NCBI GenBank assembly: GCA_937892735.1
Contig: CALBGL010000136.1
Location: 1 to 22,809 of the forward strand
DNA: 22,809 nucleotides
Direction of reading: 5' to 3'
Source: an uncultured Clostridia bacterium
Lineage (GTDB): Bacteria > Bacillota > Clostridia > Lachnospirales > Bianqueaceae
Shown here in pieces: positions 6,965 through 16,200 of the stretch. Under the pieces are notes generated by a model. The model did no database searches and was not told the DNA's origin. It saw only the letters and a list, made by a program, of their open reading frames with translations. A program made the translations under genes and the position numbers. Every line of letters starts with the position of its first letter. Position 1 is the stretch's first letter.

Positions 6965-7600
6965 TTAAAAAGGCAGATCCGAGTCCCCCTCCAACGTCGC
7001 GTCCACCGGTGTAAAACCATCCGGCCCAGCAGGCTGCGCTGCTGGCTGCTGAGACGGCGCCGACTCGTAGGGCTGCGATGCAAACCCGTCATTCTGCGGA
7101 GCAAACGCCTCGTTTTGCGGTGCATAGTTATTATTCTGCTGTCCATATGAATCATAATTAGATCCATAGGCATTGTTCTGTGACATATATGCGTTGTTCT
7201 GAGGCGGAACCGCCTGATAGTTCTGATAACCCCCGCTGGGAGCGCCCTGCGCAAAATTCCCGCCTCTCTGCGAACGGCTCTCATAAGAAGCCTTACTCTC
7301 CGCAAAATATTGGTCGGTCGCGATTACATCGGTAGAATACCGCTTCGCGCCATTTTGCTCATACGAACTCACACGCAGCTCGCCGCAGATTGCCACCATC
7401 ATTCCCTTATGGAAGTATTTACCGGCAAATTCGCCGCGGCCTCCAAAGGCAACAATATTGATGAAATCCGCGTCTGGCTCTCCATCTCGTTTATAAGACC
7501 TATTGACTGCCAGTGAATACCGGCATACGGCCTGTCCCGTATTGGAGTAGCGCAGTTCTGGATCTCTGGTCAATCGACCCATTAGTATCACTTTATTCAT
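6965..7600 (-). CDS. ssb: Single-stranded DNA-binding protein
   Basis: The 211-aa protein begins MNKVILMGRLTRDPELRYSN, the start of the bacterial SSB OB fold, which covers residues 1 to about 105. A disordered linker rich in Asn, Gln, Tyr and Ser follows (about 110-198), with loose repeats such as YAPQNEAFAPQNDGFASQ. The C-terminus DSDLPF is the conserved acidic tip that recruits replication and repair partners. SSB coats single strands in replication, recombination and repair. ATG at 7600 has GGGGAGG 7 nt upstream. It lies between rpsF and rpsR, the standard bacterial order; the linker is longer than in B. subtilis SsbA, which accounts for the length above about 170 aa. Confidence 0.97.
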   Translation of the reverse strand: MNKVILMGRLTRDPELRYSNTGQAVCRYSLAVNRSYKRDGEPDADFINIVAFGGRGEFAGKYFHKGMMVAICGELRVSSYEQNGAKRYSTDVIATDQYFAESKASYESRSQRGGNFAQGAPSGGYQNYQAVPPQNNAYMSQNNAYGSNYDSYGQQNNNYAPQNEAFAPQNDGFASQPYESAPSQQPAAQPAGPDGFTPVDATLEGDSDLPF

Positions 7601-7628
7601 TGAAAAACCTCCCCGGCTTCAATGCTGT

Positions 7629-7916
7629 TCACTCGCCCTCTCTTACAATCAGATAACGAAGCACATTCTCCATGATACGAAGATCCTGCTCTAAGGCAAC
7701 GCTCATGGAAGACTCAGCCTCGCACTTCACGAAGTAGTAGTAACCCTCGGACTGCTTTGCGATCTCATAAGCAAGACGGCGCTTGCCCCAATCCTCCACT
7801 TCCGTGACGGTACCACCACGACGCGCGATATAGGCCTTTACCTGCTCCACAACAGCAGCACGCTCTTCATCTGCCAACTGTGCGGAAACAACCACCGCAA
7901 CCTCGTACTTGTTCAT
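7629..7916 (-). CDS. rpsF: 30S ribosomal protein S6
   Basis: The 95-aa product matches bacterial S6: N-terminus MNKYEVAVVVSAQL, the basic segment DWGKRRLAYEIAKQSEGYYYF (42-62) that contacts 16S rRNA, and the final strand region NVLRYLIVREGE. It forms a heterodimer with S18 and in many bacteria represses its own operon through that dimer. AGGAGGTG lies 6-7 nt before the ATG at 7916. First gene of rpsF-ssb-rpsR, with two candidate promoters upstream (7988-8016, 8077-8106) and a structured leader. Stop is TGA; 28 nt to ssb. No long acidic extension of the enterobacterial kind. Confidence 0.97.
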   Translation of the reverse strand: MNKYEVAVVVSAQLADEERAAVVEQVKAYIARRGGTVTEVEDWGKRRLAYEIAKQSEGYYYFVKCEAESSMSVALEQDLRIMENVLRYLIVREGE

Positions 7917-7936
7917 CGTCTACACCTCCTTCTGGA

Positions 7937-7966
7937 CTATGGCCCTTGCCATAGGCAAGAGCAAGG
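7937..7966 (-). promoter_or_regulatory. Structured leader of rpsF with competing hairpins
   Basis: Just upstream of the rpsF ribosome binding site three hairpins share strands and exclude one another: 7945-7950 with 7954-7959 (CTTGCC/GGCAAG, 3-nt loop), 7937-7942 with 7949-7954 (CTATGG/CCATAG, 6-nt loop), and 7944-7949 with 7961-7966 (CCTTGC/GCAAGG). All arms are perfect 6-mers. Position fits S6:S18 autoregulation, but I do not see the loop CCG described for the conserved S6:S18-binding motif, so the ligand is unproven. Confidence 0.5.
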
Positions 7967-7987
7967 ATAATTTTCATTCAGTCTACG

Positions 7988-8016
7988 ATTATACACCAGA
8001 TTTGAGTGAATAGCAA
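7988..8016 (-). promoter_or_regulatory. Proximal promoter of rpsF-ssb-rpsR
   Basis: On the minus strand TTGCTA (8016-8011), 17-nt spacer, TATAAT (7993-7988). The transcript would start near 7981, giving a leader of about 65 nt. Confidence 0.75.
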
Positions 8017-8076
8017 GAAGAAATTTGAAAATCTTTGAAAAAAACAGTAGCCCGGACCGTTTCTTTTCATATCGAC

Positions 8077-8106
8077 AGTATATCATGCTCAGCTTTCAAA
8101 AGTCAA
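8077..8106 (-). promoter_or_regulatory. Distal promoter upstream of rpsF
   Basis: On the minus strand TTGACT (8106-8101), 18-nt spacer ending in the extended -10 element TGA, then TATACT (8082-8077). It begins only 22 nt after the aroB stop. The transcript would run about 155 nt before rpsF and through the proximal promoter. A run of seven U residues lies about 30 nt downstream, with no convincing stem before it. Confidence 0.65.
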
Positions 8107-8127
8107 CAAAATTCTGAAAATTTCGTA

Positions 8128-9258
8128 TTATTTTTGCCACTTTCGAAATCCTTCCAGGCATTCCCGCAATACATCCTCTTCCACAGGAATTCCATAGGCC
8201 CCGTCGGTGCGCTGAACCAGCTGACCCGGCCCTGCCAGGAGAATCCATTCTATCTTACCATCCCGCACTTTCTTATCCGTCCTCATCCCTTGAATCAGCT
8301 GCTCCGTCGTCAGACCATCGGGAATCTTCGTATCCTGATGGTATTCCCGCAGAAGCTGTACCTGCTTCCATACCCATTCTTCCTCGCAATATCCCAGCTG
8401 CCAGGAGAGATAGCCCGCGAACGCAATCCCGATCGCCACGCACTCACCATGAATCTTTTCAAAATGGCTGGCCATCTCCACACTATGCCCCAACGTATGC
8501 CCATAATTCAGCACCTTGCGCAGATTACTCTCCTGCTGGTCTCTGCTTACAATCTCATTCTTCACGGCGCTGTTTTGATAGAAAAGGGTTTCCATGACCG
8601 CAAAATAATCCTCTCCCTGCCGGAGGCAGACCGTATCCCGATGTTCTCGCAAAAAATCCTGCAGTGCGGGCAGGCGAATGAAGCTATGCTTGATCAATTC
8701 CACCAGCCCTGCAAAGTAATTACGCTCATCCAGCGAAGGCAGGAATCCCATATCCATATAGACCGCCACCGGACTATGGAACGCTCCGATCAGATTCTTA
8801 CCATAAGGAACATCAACCGCTGTCTTGCTCCCAATCGCAGAATCTGCCATCGCAAGCGTCGTGGTGGGCACCTGCAGCACTGGGATCCCTCGCATATAGG
8901 TGGCCGCTACAAAACCGGCCAGGTCTCCTACAACGCCGCCACCCAGCGCGATCACCGCGCTGTCCCGTCCAAAGCCAGCTGCCAGCATCGCATCCTCTAA
9001 ACGTTCTTTCTCTTTCCGGTTTTTGCTTGCCTCTCCCTGCGGAAATGTAAAGAACTGCGCTTCCAATCTCTGCTTTTCCAGGCTCTCCATCATTTCCTTT
9101 CCATACAAGCCGGCCACTCGATCATCAGACAAGACCGCGTATCTTTTTGCCAGCGGCTTCTCCCGCAGATCCTGTGCCATTCGGTCCAATAGATCCGTCC
9201 CCATGTACACCTCATATTGTATGGGATTCACCCGTACATCCACATGTACTGCTTTCAT
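8128..9258 (-). CDS. aroB: 3-dehydroquinate synthase
   Basis: AroB converts DAHP to 3-dehydroquinate, step two of the shikimate pathway, using NAD+ and a divalent metal. The 376-aa protein shows the NAD-binding block ALGGGVVGDLAGFVAATYMRG (104-124), QVPTTTLAMADSAIGSKTAV (129-148), GKNLIGAFHSP (153-163) and the metal ligands Glu188 (in LVELIKH), His254 (in NYGHTLGH) and His270 (in IHGE). All active-site blocks are present. A minor oddity is KHSFI at 190-194, where the Ser replaces the Gly usual after K(H/Y). ATG at 9258 has AGGAGG 6 nt upstream. Third gene of pfkA-yfhO-aroB, 16 nt after yfhO. No other aro gene is in the window and no clear terminator follows, so read-through into rpsF is possible. 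Confidence 0.96.
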   Translation of the reverse strand: MKAVHVDVRVNPIQYEVYMGTDLLDRMAQDLREKPLAKRYAVLSDDRVAGLYGKEMMESLEKQRLEAQFFTFPQGEASKNRKEKERLEDAMLAAGFGRDSAVIALGGGVVGDLAGFVAATYMRGIPVLQVPTTTLAMADSAIGSKTAVDVPYGKNLIGAFHSPVAVYMDMGFLPSLDERNYFAGLVELIKHSFIRLPALQDFLREHRDTVCLRQGEDYFAVMETLFYQNSAVKNEIVSRDQQESNLRKVLNYGHTLGHSVEMASHFEKIHGECVAIGIAFAGYLSWQLGYCEEEWVWKQVQLLREYHQDTKIPDGLTTEQLIQGMRTDKKVRDGKIEWILLAGPGQLVQRTDGAYGIPVEEDVLRECLEGFRKWQK

Positions 9259-9274
9259 CTCACGCCTCCTTTGC

Positions 9275-11980
9275 TTACATGCCGCCTCTTGCGAGAAGCA
9301 GCGGTATCACATACACTCCCACAAACACAACTCCTAGCCAAATCTCCGGCAAAATCCCCATGACCCGCATACCTGCTCCCTTCGCGAAGACAATGATTTT
9401 CCGGAAATACTGCAAGGCAATTATCCACACGATTCCAAAAAGACTCAGAATTCCCCCTGCCAGCAGTCCCGGGGTATGATATACGATTTCGATCTGATTG
9501 ACGCCCTCTTGCAGCTCGATTCCTATGAAATTACCCAGCACCTCATAAACTTCCGTGGTTTCTCCGTTGATCGTCACCGTATATCCGTCCCGATATGGAA
9601 GCGTCAGCAGGAGCGTCTGTCCCCTTTGCCCCTTTTCTACATACACATTCGCCGTATCACCCTGTATGGTCCATTCAGTTCCCTGCGCCGTTTCCATCCA
9701 CTGTTTCATCTTCTCCTCTGGCAGTCCCACCACACCAAAGGAAGCCGGCGTTATGTCTTTATGGATTTGAACCTCAATCACAACGGTCTCATTCTCAAAC
9801 GTACCCAATTCCAAAATCCCATTTTCCTTTTTCACTGGGTAATTTCCGGTATGCACTCTGTGGTTCACCATAATCATGCAACTATCATGCTCGGCTTCTG
9901 ACAGATGCGTCGTATACCGTCCGCCAAAGCAATCAAAATACAGCGTTTGCCGGCCTTCCACGTAAATCTCGTACGTCAACATGCCGACCCGGCTGCCTTC
10001 TTCCCGCTGTAGGCTTGTCCCCTCTTCTGACGCAGCATAAGTAAGATTTCGCGCACTTGTAGGTTCATAACGAATAAACAACTCTTCTTCCATACCCGAA
10101 AGCTTCTGATAGATCTCGTTCTGAGCCTGGAAACGATCACCGGAGGATACCTCCGCAATCTCCTGTATCGAAGCATCCACAATCAATCCCGACGGCAGCT
10201 TCCACTCCGATTCTATCACCGCATACGTTTCATTCGCATAGACCACAGCATCCTCTGCTTTTGTTTCATTTTCATACACTACAGTATATTGGTTAGACAG
10301 CAGTGCGTCAGTGAAAGCGGTGCCTCCCTGGGAATCCGCCTCCATCCAGTATGAAGAATATCCCAGTTTTTTGAGCGTGAACAGATAATCCTCTCCGGTG
10401 AGAGATGTGTAGTGCGACAGTGTGGGCAACCCAGCTGCCCCCATCCAATTCGCTTCGATCTCTCGTCCCTTTGTCTTGACTCGATAAAACCCGGACGCAT
10501 TCAGATTTTCGCCCAGGTCCAGCACATCCTCATATCCGCTTTGATCGGACGCGGGATACCCCATATAGACGCCGCCGCAAAAAAATGCTTCTACTGCGAA
10601 GACAGCACCTAACGCCACCGCGAGGCCCTGTCGGCTCAGCCATCCCAGCCGGCCGGTCAGAAGACACAGCCCATAACTCACTATCGTGAGCAGGAAGGCT
10701 ACAAATAACGCGGCAAAGGACTCTTTATCCCCCCACAGACTGTTCGTATACGCTTCCAAAACTTCTCTGTGCGTCTCAAGATAAGGAACCAGAAACGCCG
10801 CCAGCAAAATCACACAGCCCACACAAATGAGAGATGCCGTCACAGCCCGTTTTCCTTCCCGTTCTGCTCGAAGAAAACGATCCTCTTCCGGATCTTCTTT
10901 TTTTCTTCTGCCTTCCAGAAGATCTTCCATGGCCGCTCCGCTCACCATTAATAGAAAACATACCGTCATGTATCCATAGCGAGCTGGAAAACACTGATAG
11001 CTTCCCGTATGCCAGATCCGATTGATCGGCTCCAACACCAGCGGCAGAATCAGTAACAGGCTCATAATCAGAAGAAAAGACAGCTCCGGCTGTTTCCTCA
11101 TTTTTTTATATGGGAAGAAGAAAAGGGCCGGAACAAAAATTCCTGTACAGAACAAAAGCGGCACCGTTGTTTCCAAAGAAGGGAACCAGGGACTGCTTCG
11201 CAGGCTATCCAGCAGATTGGTACCGCGTGCCGAAGCAAAAAACTGCAGCAGACATGGCAGCCAGATGACGGCCGTTAAAAGCGCCGCGCCCGCGCTTGAT
11301 AAAATGAACAGAACAGCGCCTCTTCTTCTTTCTCCGCGGCTGCAGCACATCGTCAGATATAGCCCACTATACAGGAGTAGGAAAATCACCACCATGTAAC
11401 ATAAATAATAATTGACAAAAAGGTCTGCGCACAATACCCCGATATAGAGCCCTGGTTTCTGCTCCTGAAACAGACGATCCAGGCCGTACAGGAGCAAGGG
11501 AAACAAATACGCCGTGTCCAACCAGATCACATTCTGATAGAACATTAGACAGAACCCAGAAAACGCATACATAGACGCCAACACACTGGTCATTCCCGTC
11601 CCCAGACGCAAAAAGCGTCGTCTAAAATACAAAAATGCCGTTCCCGCCGCCAGCATCATCTTGAGCATGACCAATATATTAAAAAGGTCAAACATGTTTT
11701 CTTTGGACACCAACGCCACCAAAAGATGCAGTGGACTCGCCACAAAGAAAAACAGCACCCCCCATAAATCCATCCCGCCTGCGTTCTGCAGATTTAAAAA
11801 AATGGACTGTTCCCCGCTTATCATATCCTTTAGGTCCATCAGCAGGGGAACCACCTGCTGCCTGGCGTCACACCAGGCCAAGGTAAGTTCTCCATACGGG
11901 AATAGACCAAAATACAAATATATGATAGAACTAAGGATACCGGTCATCAAGACCGGTATCAAAATCTCCCTCTTTTTCAT
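9275..11980 (-). CDS. YfhO family membrane protein (GT-C-like)
   Basis: The 901-aa protein is a polytopic membrane protein. Residues 6-26 are the first membrane segment. The following loop holds WCDARQQVVPLL, with the acidic/Gln pattern typical of the YfhO (PF09586) and GT-C folds. About twelve more hydrophobic segments run to about residue 475. Residues about 480-840 are a soluble, probably extracellular domain, and two membrane segments close the protein. In Bacillus and Listeria, YfhO-type proteins take part in glycosylation of lipoteichoic acid using lipid-linked sugars; a similar role in envelope decoration is likely but not shown here. The ATG (11980) lies 18 nt after the pfkA stop. I see no good ribosome binding site, only TTAGAGAATC, so translation may depend on ribosomes from pfkA. 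It is followed by aroB after 16 nt. Confidence 0.8.
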   Translation of the reverse strand: MKKREILIPVLMTGILSSIIYLYFGLFPYGELTLAWCDARQQVVPLLMDLKDMISGEQSIFLNLQNAGGMDLWGVLFFFVASPLHLLVALVSKENMFDLFNILVMLKMMLAAGTAFLYFRRRFLRLGTGMTSVLASMYAFSGFCLMFYQNVIWLDTAYLFPLLLYGLDRLFQEQKPGLYIGVLCADLFVNYYLCYMVVIFLLLYSGLYLTMCCSRGERRRGAVLFILSSAGAALLTAVIWLPCLLQFFASARGTNLLDSLRSSPWFPSLETTVPLLFCTGIFVPALFFFPYKKMRKQPELSFLLIMSLLLILPLVLEPINRIWHTGSYQCFPARYGYMTVCFLLMVSGAAMEDLLEGRRKKEDPEEDRFLRAEREGKRAVTASLICVGCVILLAAFLVPYLETHREVLEAYTNSLWGDKESFAALFVAFLLTIVSYGLCLLTGRLGWLSRQGLAVALGAVFAVEAFFCGGVYMGYPASDQSGYEDVLDLGENLNASGFYRVKTKGREIEANWMGAAGLPTLSHYTSLTGEDYLFTLKKLGYSSYWMEADSQGGTAFTDALLSNQYTVVYENETKAEDAVVYANETYAVIESEWKLPSGLIVDASIQEIAEVSSGDRFQAQNEIYQKLSGMEEELFIRYEPTSARNLTYAASEEGTSLQREEGSRVGMLTYEIYVEGRQTLYFDCFGGRYTTHLSEAEHDSCMIMVNHRVHTGNYPVKKENGILELGTFENETVVIEVQIHKDITPASFGVVGLPEEKMKQWMETAQGTEWTIQGDTANVYVEKGQRGQTLLLTLPYRDGYTVTINGETTEVYEVLGNFIGIELQEGVNQIEIVYHTPGLLAGGILSLFGIVWIIALQYFRKIIVFAKGAGMRVMGILPEIWLGVVFVGVYVIPLLLARGGM

Positions 11981-11998
11981 GATTCTCTAACCGTAAAA

Positions 11999-12979
11999 TC
12001 AATAGGTGGAAATATGCAGATTCGCGTTCCAGATATCCAGCGACGGTTCCTTTGTCATCGCCAGAGCCTCATCAATGTCCTGGTCCACATATTTTCCGTC
12101 TTTCACCGAGATGATCCGATTCGTCTCTCCTCGATACAGAGCCTCTACTGCCAGATAGCCCATCATGGACGCATGTTTAATATCCAATGCAGTAGGACGT
12201 CCTCCTCGCTGAATATGCCCTAAAATGGTTGCTCTGGACTCGATACCTGTCACTTCATGAATCCGCTTTGCCAGTTCCTCCGCATGGCCTACGCCTTCCG
12301 CCACGATAATGATATTATGATTCTTGCCGCGCGCCCGATTCTCCATAATCACGCTGACCAGATGATCAAAGCTCTGCGATTCCACGTCCTCTGGAATCAT
12401 AATCGCATCTGCTCCTGTGGCAATCCCCGACCAAAGCGCGATCTCCCCACAGTTTCTCCCCATGACTTCTACTACGCTGCAGCGCTCATGAGACGCCGAT
12501 GTATCCCGCAGTCTGGATACTGCTTCTACTACCACATTCACCGCTGTGTCGAATCCGATAGTATAATCGGAACAGACGATGTCCAGATCAATCGTTCCCG
12601 GTACGCCCACTACACTGATGCCCCTCTGCGACAATTTCTGCGCACCGCGAAATGATCCGTCTCCTCCGATGACAACCAACCCATCAATCCCAAATATCCG
12701 ACACATCTCGGCTGCCCGGTCCTGATACTCCACTTCCAAGAACTCCGGACACCTTGCTGTATATAAAATCGTACCGCCACGATGAATGATGTTCGCCACA
12801 CTCGTGGCATTCATTTCCATCACATCGCCCCTTAAAAGGCCAGCATACCCCTTACGGATCCCCATAACCCGACATCCTCTGTTCAACGCGCTGCGTACCA
12901 CCGCGCGAATACAGGCGTTCATACCAGGAGCGTCGCCCCCGCTGGTTAATACTCCGACCGTCTTGAGACTGCCTTCCAT
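11999..12979 (-). CDS. pfkA: ATP-dependent 6-phosphofructokinase
   Basis: The enzyme phosphorylates fructose 6-phosphate to the 1,6-bisphosphate, the committed step of glycolysis. The 326-aa product has GVLTSGGDAPGMNACIRAVV (9-28) for ATP binding, GGDGS (105-109) with Gly108, which marks ATP rather than pyrophosphate use, the catalytic loop GTIDLD (128-133, Asp131 as base), MGRNCGEIAL (173-182) and GHIQRGGRPTALD (254-266). Oddity: the loop is IDLD where E. coli and Bacillus have IDND; from memory some Clostridia share this. ATG at 12979 follows AAAGGAAG; an in-frame TTG 21 nt further out has no ribosome binding site and is rejected. It has its own promoter (13083-13111) and a hairpin next to the ribosome binding site. 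First gene of pfkA-yfhO-aroB. Confidence 0.95.
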   Translation of the reverse strand: MEGSLKTVGVLTSGGDAPGMNACIRAVVRSALNRGCRVMGIRKGYAGLLRGDVMEMNATSVANIIHRGGTILYTARCPEFLEVEYQDRAAEMCRIFGIDGLVVIGGDGSFRGAQKLSQRGISVVGVPGTIDLDIVCSDYTIGFDTAVNVVVEAVSRLRDTSASHERCSVVEVMGRNCGEIALWSGIATGADAIMIPEDVESQSFDHLVSVIMENRARGKNHNIIIVAEGVGHAEELAKRIHEVTGIESRATILGHIQRGGRPTALDIKHASMMGYLAVEALYRGETNRIISVKDGKYVDQDIDEALAMTKEPSLDIWNANLHISTY

Positions 12980-12996
12980 AATAATTCTTCCTTTCT

Positions 12997-13020
12997 GCAA
13001 ATGCCCTTCAGGGACTTTGC
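12997..13020 (-). promoter_or_regulatory. Leader hairpin beside the pfkA ribosome binding site
   Basis: On the minus strand GCAAA pairs with UUUGC and CCC with GGG around a UGAA loop, with a 2x2 internal loop. It ends a few bases before the AAAGGAAG ribosome binding site and has no U-tract, so it could modulate translation or protect the 5' end rather than terminate. Confidence 0.4.
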
Positions 13021-13082
13021 TCTTTCAAATGTTTCACTATCATCACAACACAGGAAAACAAATCACAAATTCCCCCAATTAT

Positions 13083-13111
13083 ATTGTACACGATCCCCCC
13101 TCGGATTTCAA
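13083..13111 (-). promoter_or_regulatory. Sigma-A promoter of pfkA-yfhO-aroB
   Basis: On the minus strand TTGAAA (13111-13106), 17-nt spacer, TACAAT (13088-13083), with an overlapping ATATAAT just downstream as alternative -10. It sits in the 228-nt gap between dnaE and pfkA and gives a leader of about 100 nt. No terminator for dnaE is evident in this gap. Confidence 0.75.
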
Positions 13112-13207
13112 GAGTTTTTTGGCCGTATAGGGACGAAGTTTCCTTCAAATATATGGCGAACACCACTGGATATGCTAAATAGAAATCAATGACACGAAGC
13201 CAAGCCA

Positions 13208-16200
13208 TTATCTCCAGACCACGGAACCAGCGCCTAATAATGCTTCCAGTTGATGGACAAGCGCCGTACTCTTGGAAATTCGATAACACGCCGGCGCCTT
13301 GAGCCGCTGTTTTTCCGCTTCCAGATATAAATACAGGTCATAGGGGCCCGGATACTGACCCAGCAGATGCAGAAGTGTCTGCTGTTTCTTTTGCCAGTCC
13401 TCCTGTCCGCCCAACCGCAACCATAGCACACGGGTATGGTCCTGCGCCTCCTCGTTTCCGGCAATTTCCCGCCTCTGCACTTCAGAAACCGTCTTGGCCT
13501 GTCCCTCATACATGCGTCGGTACACCTGTCTCTCCCCTCGATACAGCGCACTTTCCTGACCAAAGGGTACAATCGACTGCGCGATCAGCTTCGCATCCTC
13601 TTCGTCCCCCACACTGACGCGTCCCTGTACAAAGATCTTCGCATCCGCCGTCAGAAACTGCCTGGCCTGTTCATACACATTGGGAAACACCAGTACCTCC
13701 ACACTGCCATACAAATCTTCTAATGTCGCAAAGGCCATCATCTTGCTGTTTTTGGTGATCTTAGTCTGCAGACGCATGATGACGCCGCCAATAATCGCCG
13801 TCTCCCCGTCTGTCACCTCGCATCGCTCCTCTTCTTCCTGCCACCGAAACTCTTCAGCGGTACGATTCACGGTTTTTCTCCATACTTCCTCATACTCCCG
13901 CAAAGGATGACCGCTCAGATAAATCCCCAGGACTTCCTTTTCCATGGCCAGGCGTTCTGCCTCCGGATATTCTCCCGTTCCCGGCAATTGATCGTCCAGA
14001 TCCTGATTTGGCGTATCGTCTCCCAGATCCAATCCAAACAGATCCATCTGCCCGGACAACTGATTTTTATACCAGAGAGACGCGGCTCCCAGGATGACAT
14101 TGCAGGTTTCCAGGTAATCCTTACGGCTTCCGCCCAGGGAATCAAAGGCCCCGGCCTTAATCAGGTTTTCCAGCACCTTCTTGTTCAGATCCGCCCCCTG
14201 CATCCGCCGACAGAAATCCGTCATGCTGCGGAACGGCCCATTCTGCTCCCGCTCTCGCACAATACGATCCACGATATTCTGTCCCACGCCTTTAATAGAA
14301 GAAAGTCCATAACGAATCCGATGATCTGCCGATACCGAAAAACCCGTATATCCCTCATTGATATCCGGTGAAGTCAGTTCGATATTCATGGATTTCAGAC
14401 TTTCAATGTAGCTGGTCACCTTCCCTGGATGATCGATAACCGATGTCAGAAGCGCCGCCATGAATTCCACCGGATAATGCGCCTTAAGCCAGGCCGTCTG
14501 ATAGGCAACTACCGCATAACACGCGGCATGAGACTTATTGAAGGCATATTTTGCAAAGTCCGTCATATCCTCGAAAATCTGCTCCGCCTGTTCTGGTGTG
14601 ATTCCTCGATGCACACACCCGGGCACATTCTCTTCTTCATTTCCATAAACGAAGTACTGTCGCTCCCGCGCCATCACATCCGCTTTTTTCTTAGACATAG
14701 CCTTCCGCACCAAATCGGCTCGTCCCATCGTATAACCGGCAAGATCCCGTACGATCTGCATAACCTGCTCCTGATAGACAATACACCCATAGGTGGGTTT
14801 CAAAATCGGCTCCAGGAGCGGTGTCGTGTACTGGATGGCCGCCGCGTTCTTTTTTCCTTCCAGGTACTTGGGTATGAAATCCATCGGCCCCGGACGGTAC
14901 AGCGATATACCTGCGATGATATCCTCCAGATTTTCCGGCCGCAGTTCTTTCATGAAAGACGTCATGCCACCACTTTCCAGCTGGAAGACCCCGACCGTCT
15001 TACCTGCGGAAATCATCTGATAGACTTCCGGATCATCCATCGACATCCGATCAAATTGAATCTTTTTCCCATACCGTTTTTCAATCAGATCCAGCGCGTC
15101 CTGAATCACCGTAAGCGTACGAAGGCCCAAGAAATCCATCTTCAGGAGGCCCAACTCTTCGATGGTGGTCATGGTGAACTGGGTCACCGGCATACCGTCG
15201 TTCGTAGCCAGCGGCACGTATTCCATGACGGGTTTCTTGGAAATCACAACGCCGGCTGCATGCGTGGAAGCGTGCCGCGGCAGCCCCTCCAGACGCTTGG
15301 ACATGTCGATCAGCGTCCGTACCTGTTCATTGGTCCGGTACAATTCCGATAACTCAGGATTGACTTCCAGCGCCTTGTCAATGGTGATACCCAGATCGCG
15401 GGGGATCATCTTCGCAATCTTATCGACCTCTCCATAAGGCATATCCATGGCGCGTCCCACGTCTCGAATCACAAGACGGGCCGCCATCGTACCAAAAGTA
15501 ATGATCTGCGTGACATGATCCTCTCCATATTTCTGAGTCACATAATCAATAACCTCCTGACGGCGTCGATAGCAGAAGTCCACGTCGATATCCGGCATAC
15601 TCACACGTTCTGGATTGAGAAACCGTTCGAAGATCAGCTGATATTCGGTCGGTTCGATATCCGTGATCCGCAGACAATAGGCAACCACACTGCCCGCGGC
15701 AGATCCTCGCCCGGGCCCCACCATGATCCCCCGAGACTTGGCATAATTGATAAAGTCCCATACGATCAAGAAATAATCCACGTATCCCATGTTCTCGATA
15801 ACGCCAAGTTCATATTCTAGACGCTCTCTGAGTTCCGGACGAATCTCTTGATACCGTTCCGCAAGTCCTTTTTCACAGAGCATCCGCAGATATTCCCTAG
15901 CTGTATACCCCTCCGGCACGTCATACTGCGGCAGCTTTAATTCATGAAACTTAAATTCCACCTGGCAGCGTTTCGCCACCTTCTCCGTATTCCCCAGCGC
16001 TTCCAGCGCATATGGAAACAGCGTTTCCATCTCCTGCGGCGACTTTAGATAAAACTGACCGCCCTCATACCGCATCCGGTCTTCATCGTTCACCTTTTTA
16101 TTGGTTTGAATGCACAGCAGAATATCATGCGCCTGCGCGTCCTCCTTATACGTATAATGCACATCATTGGTAGCTACCAGCGGCAGTCCTGTCTCCTGAC

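Noticed and set aside
8008..8086. Small minus-strand frame (about 27 codons) between the two rpsF promoters
   Set aside because: It has no ribosome binding site, runs across the proximal promoter and shows no recognisable protein features.
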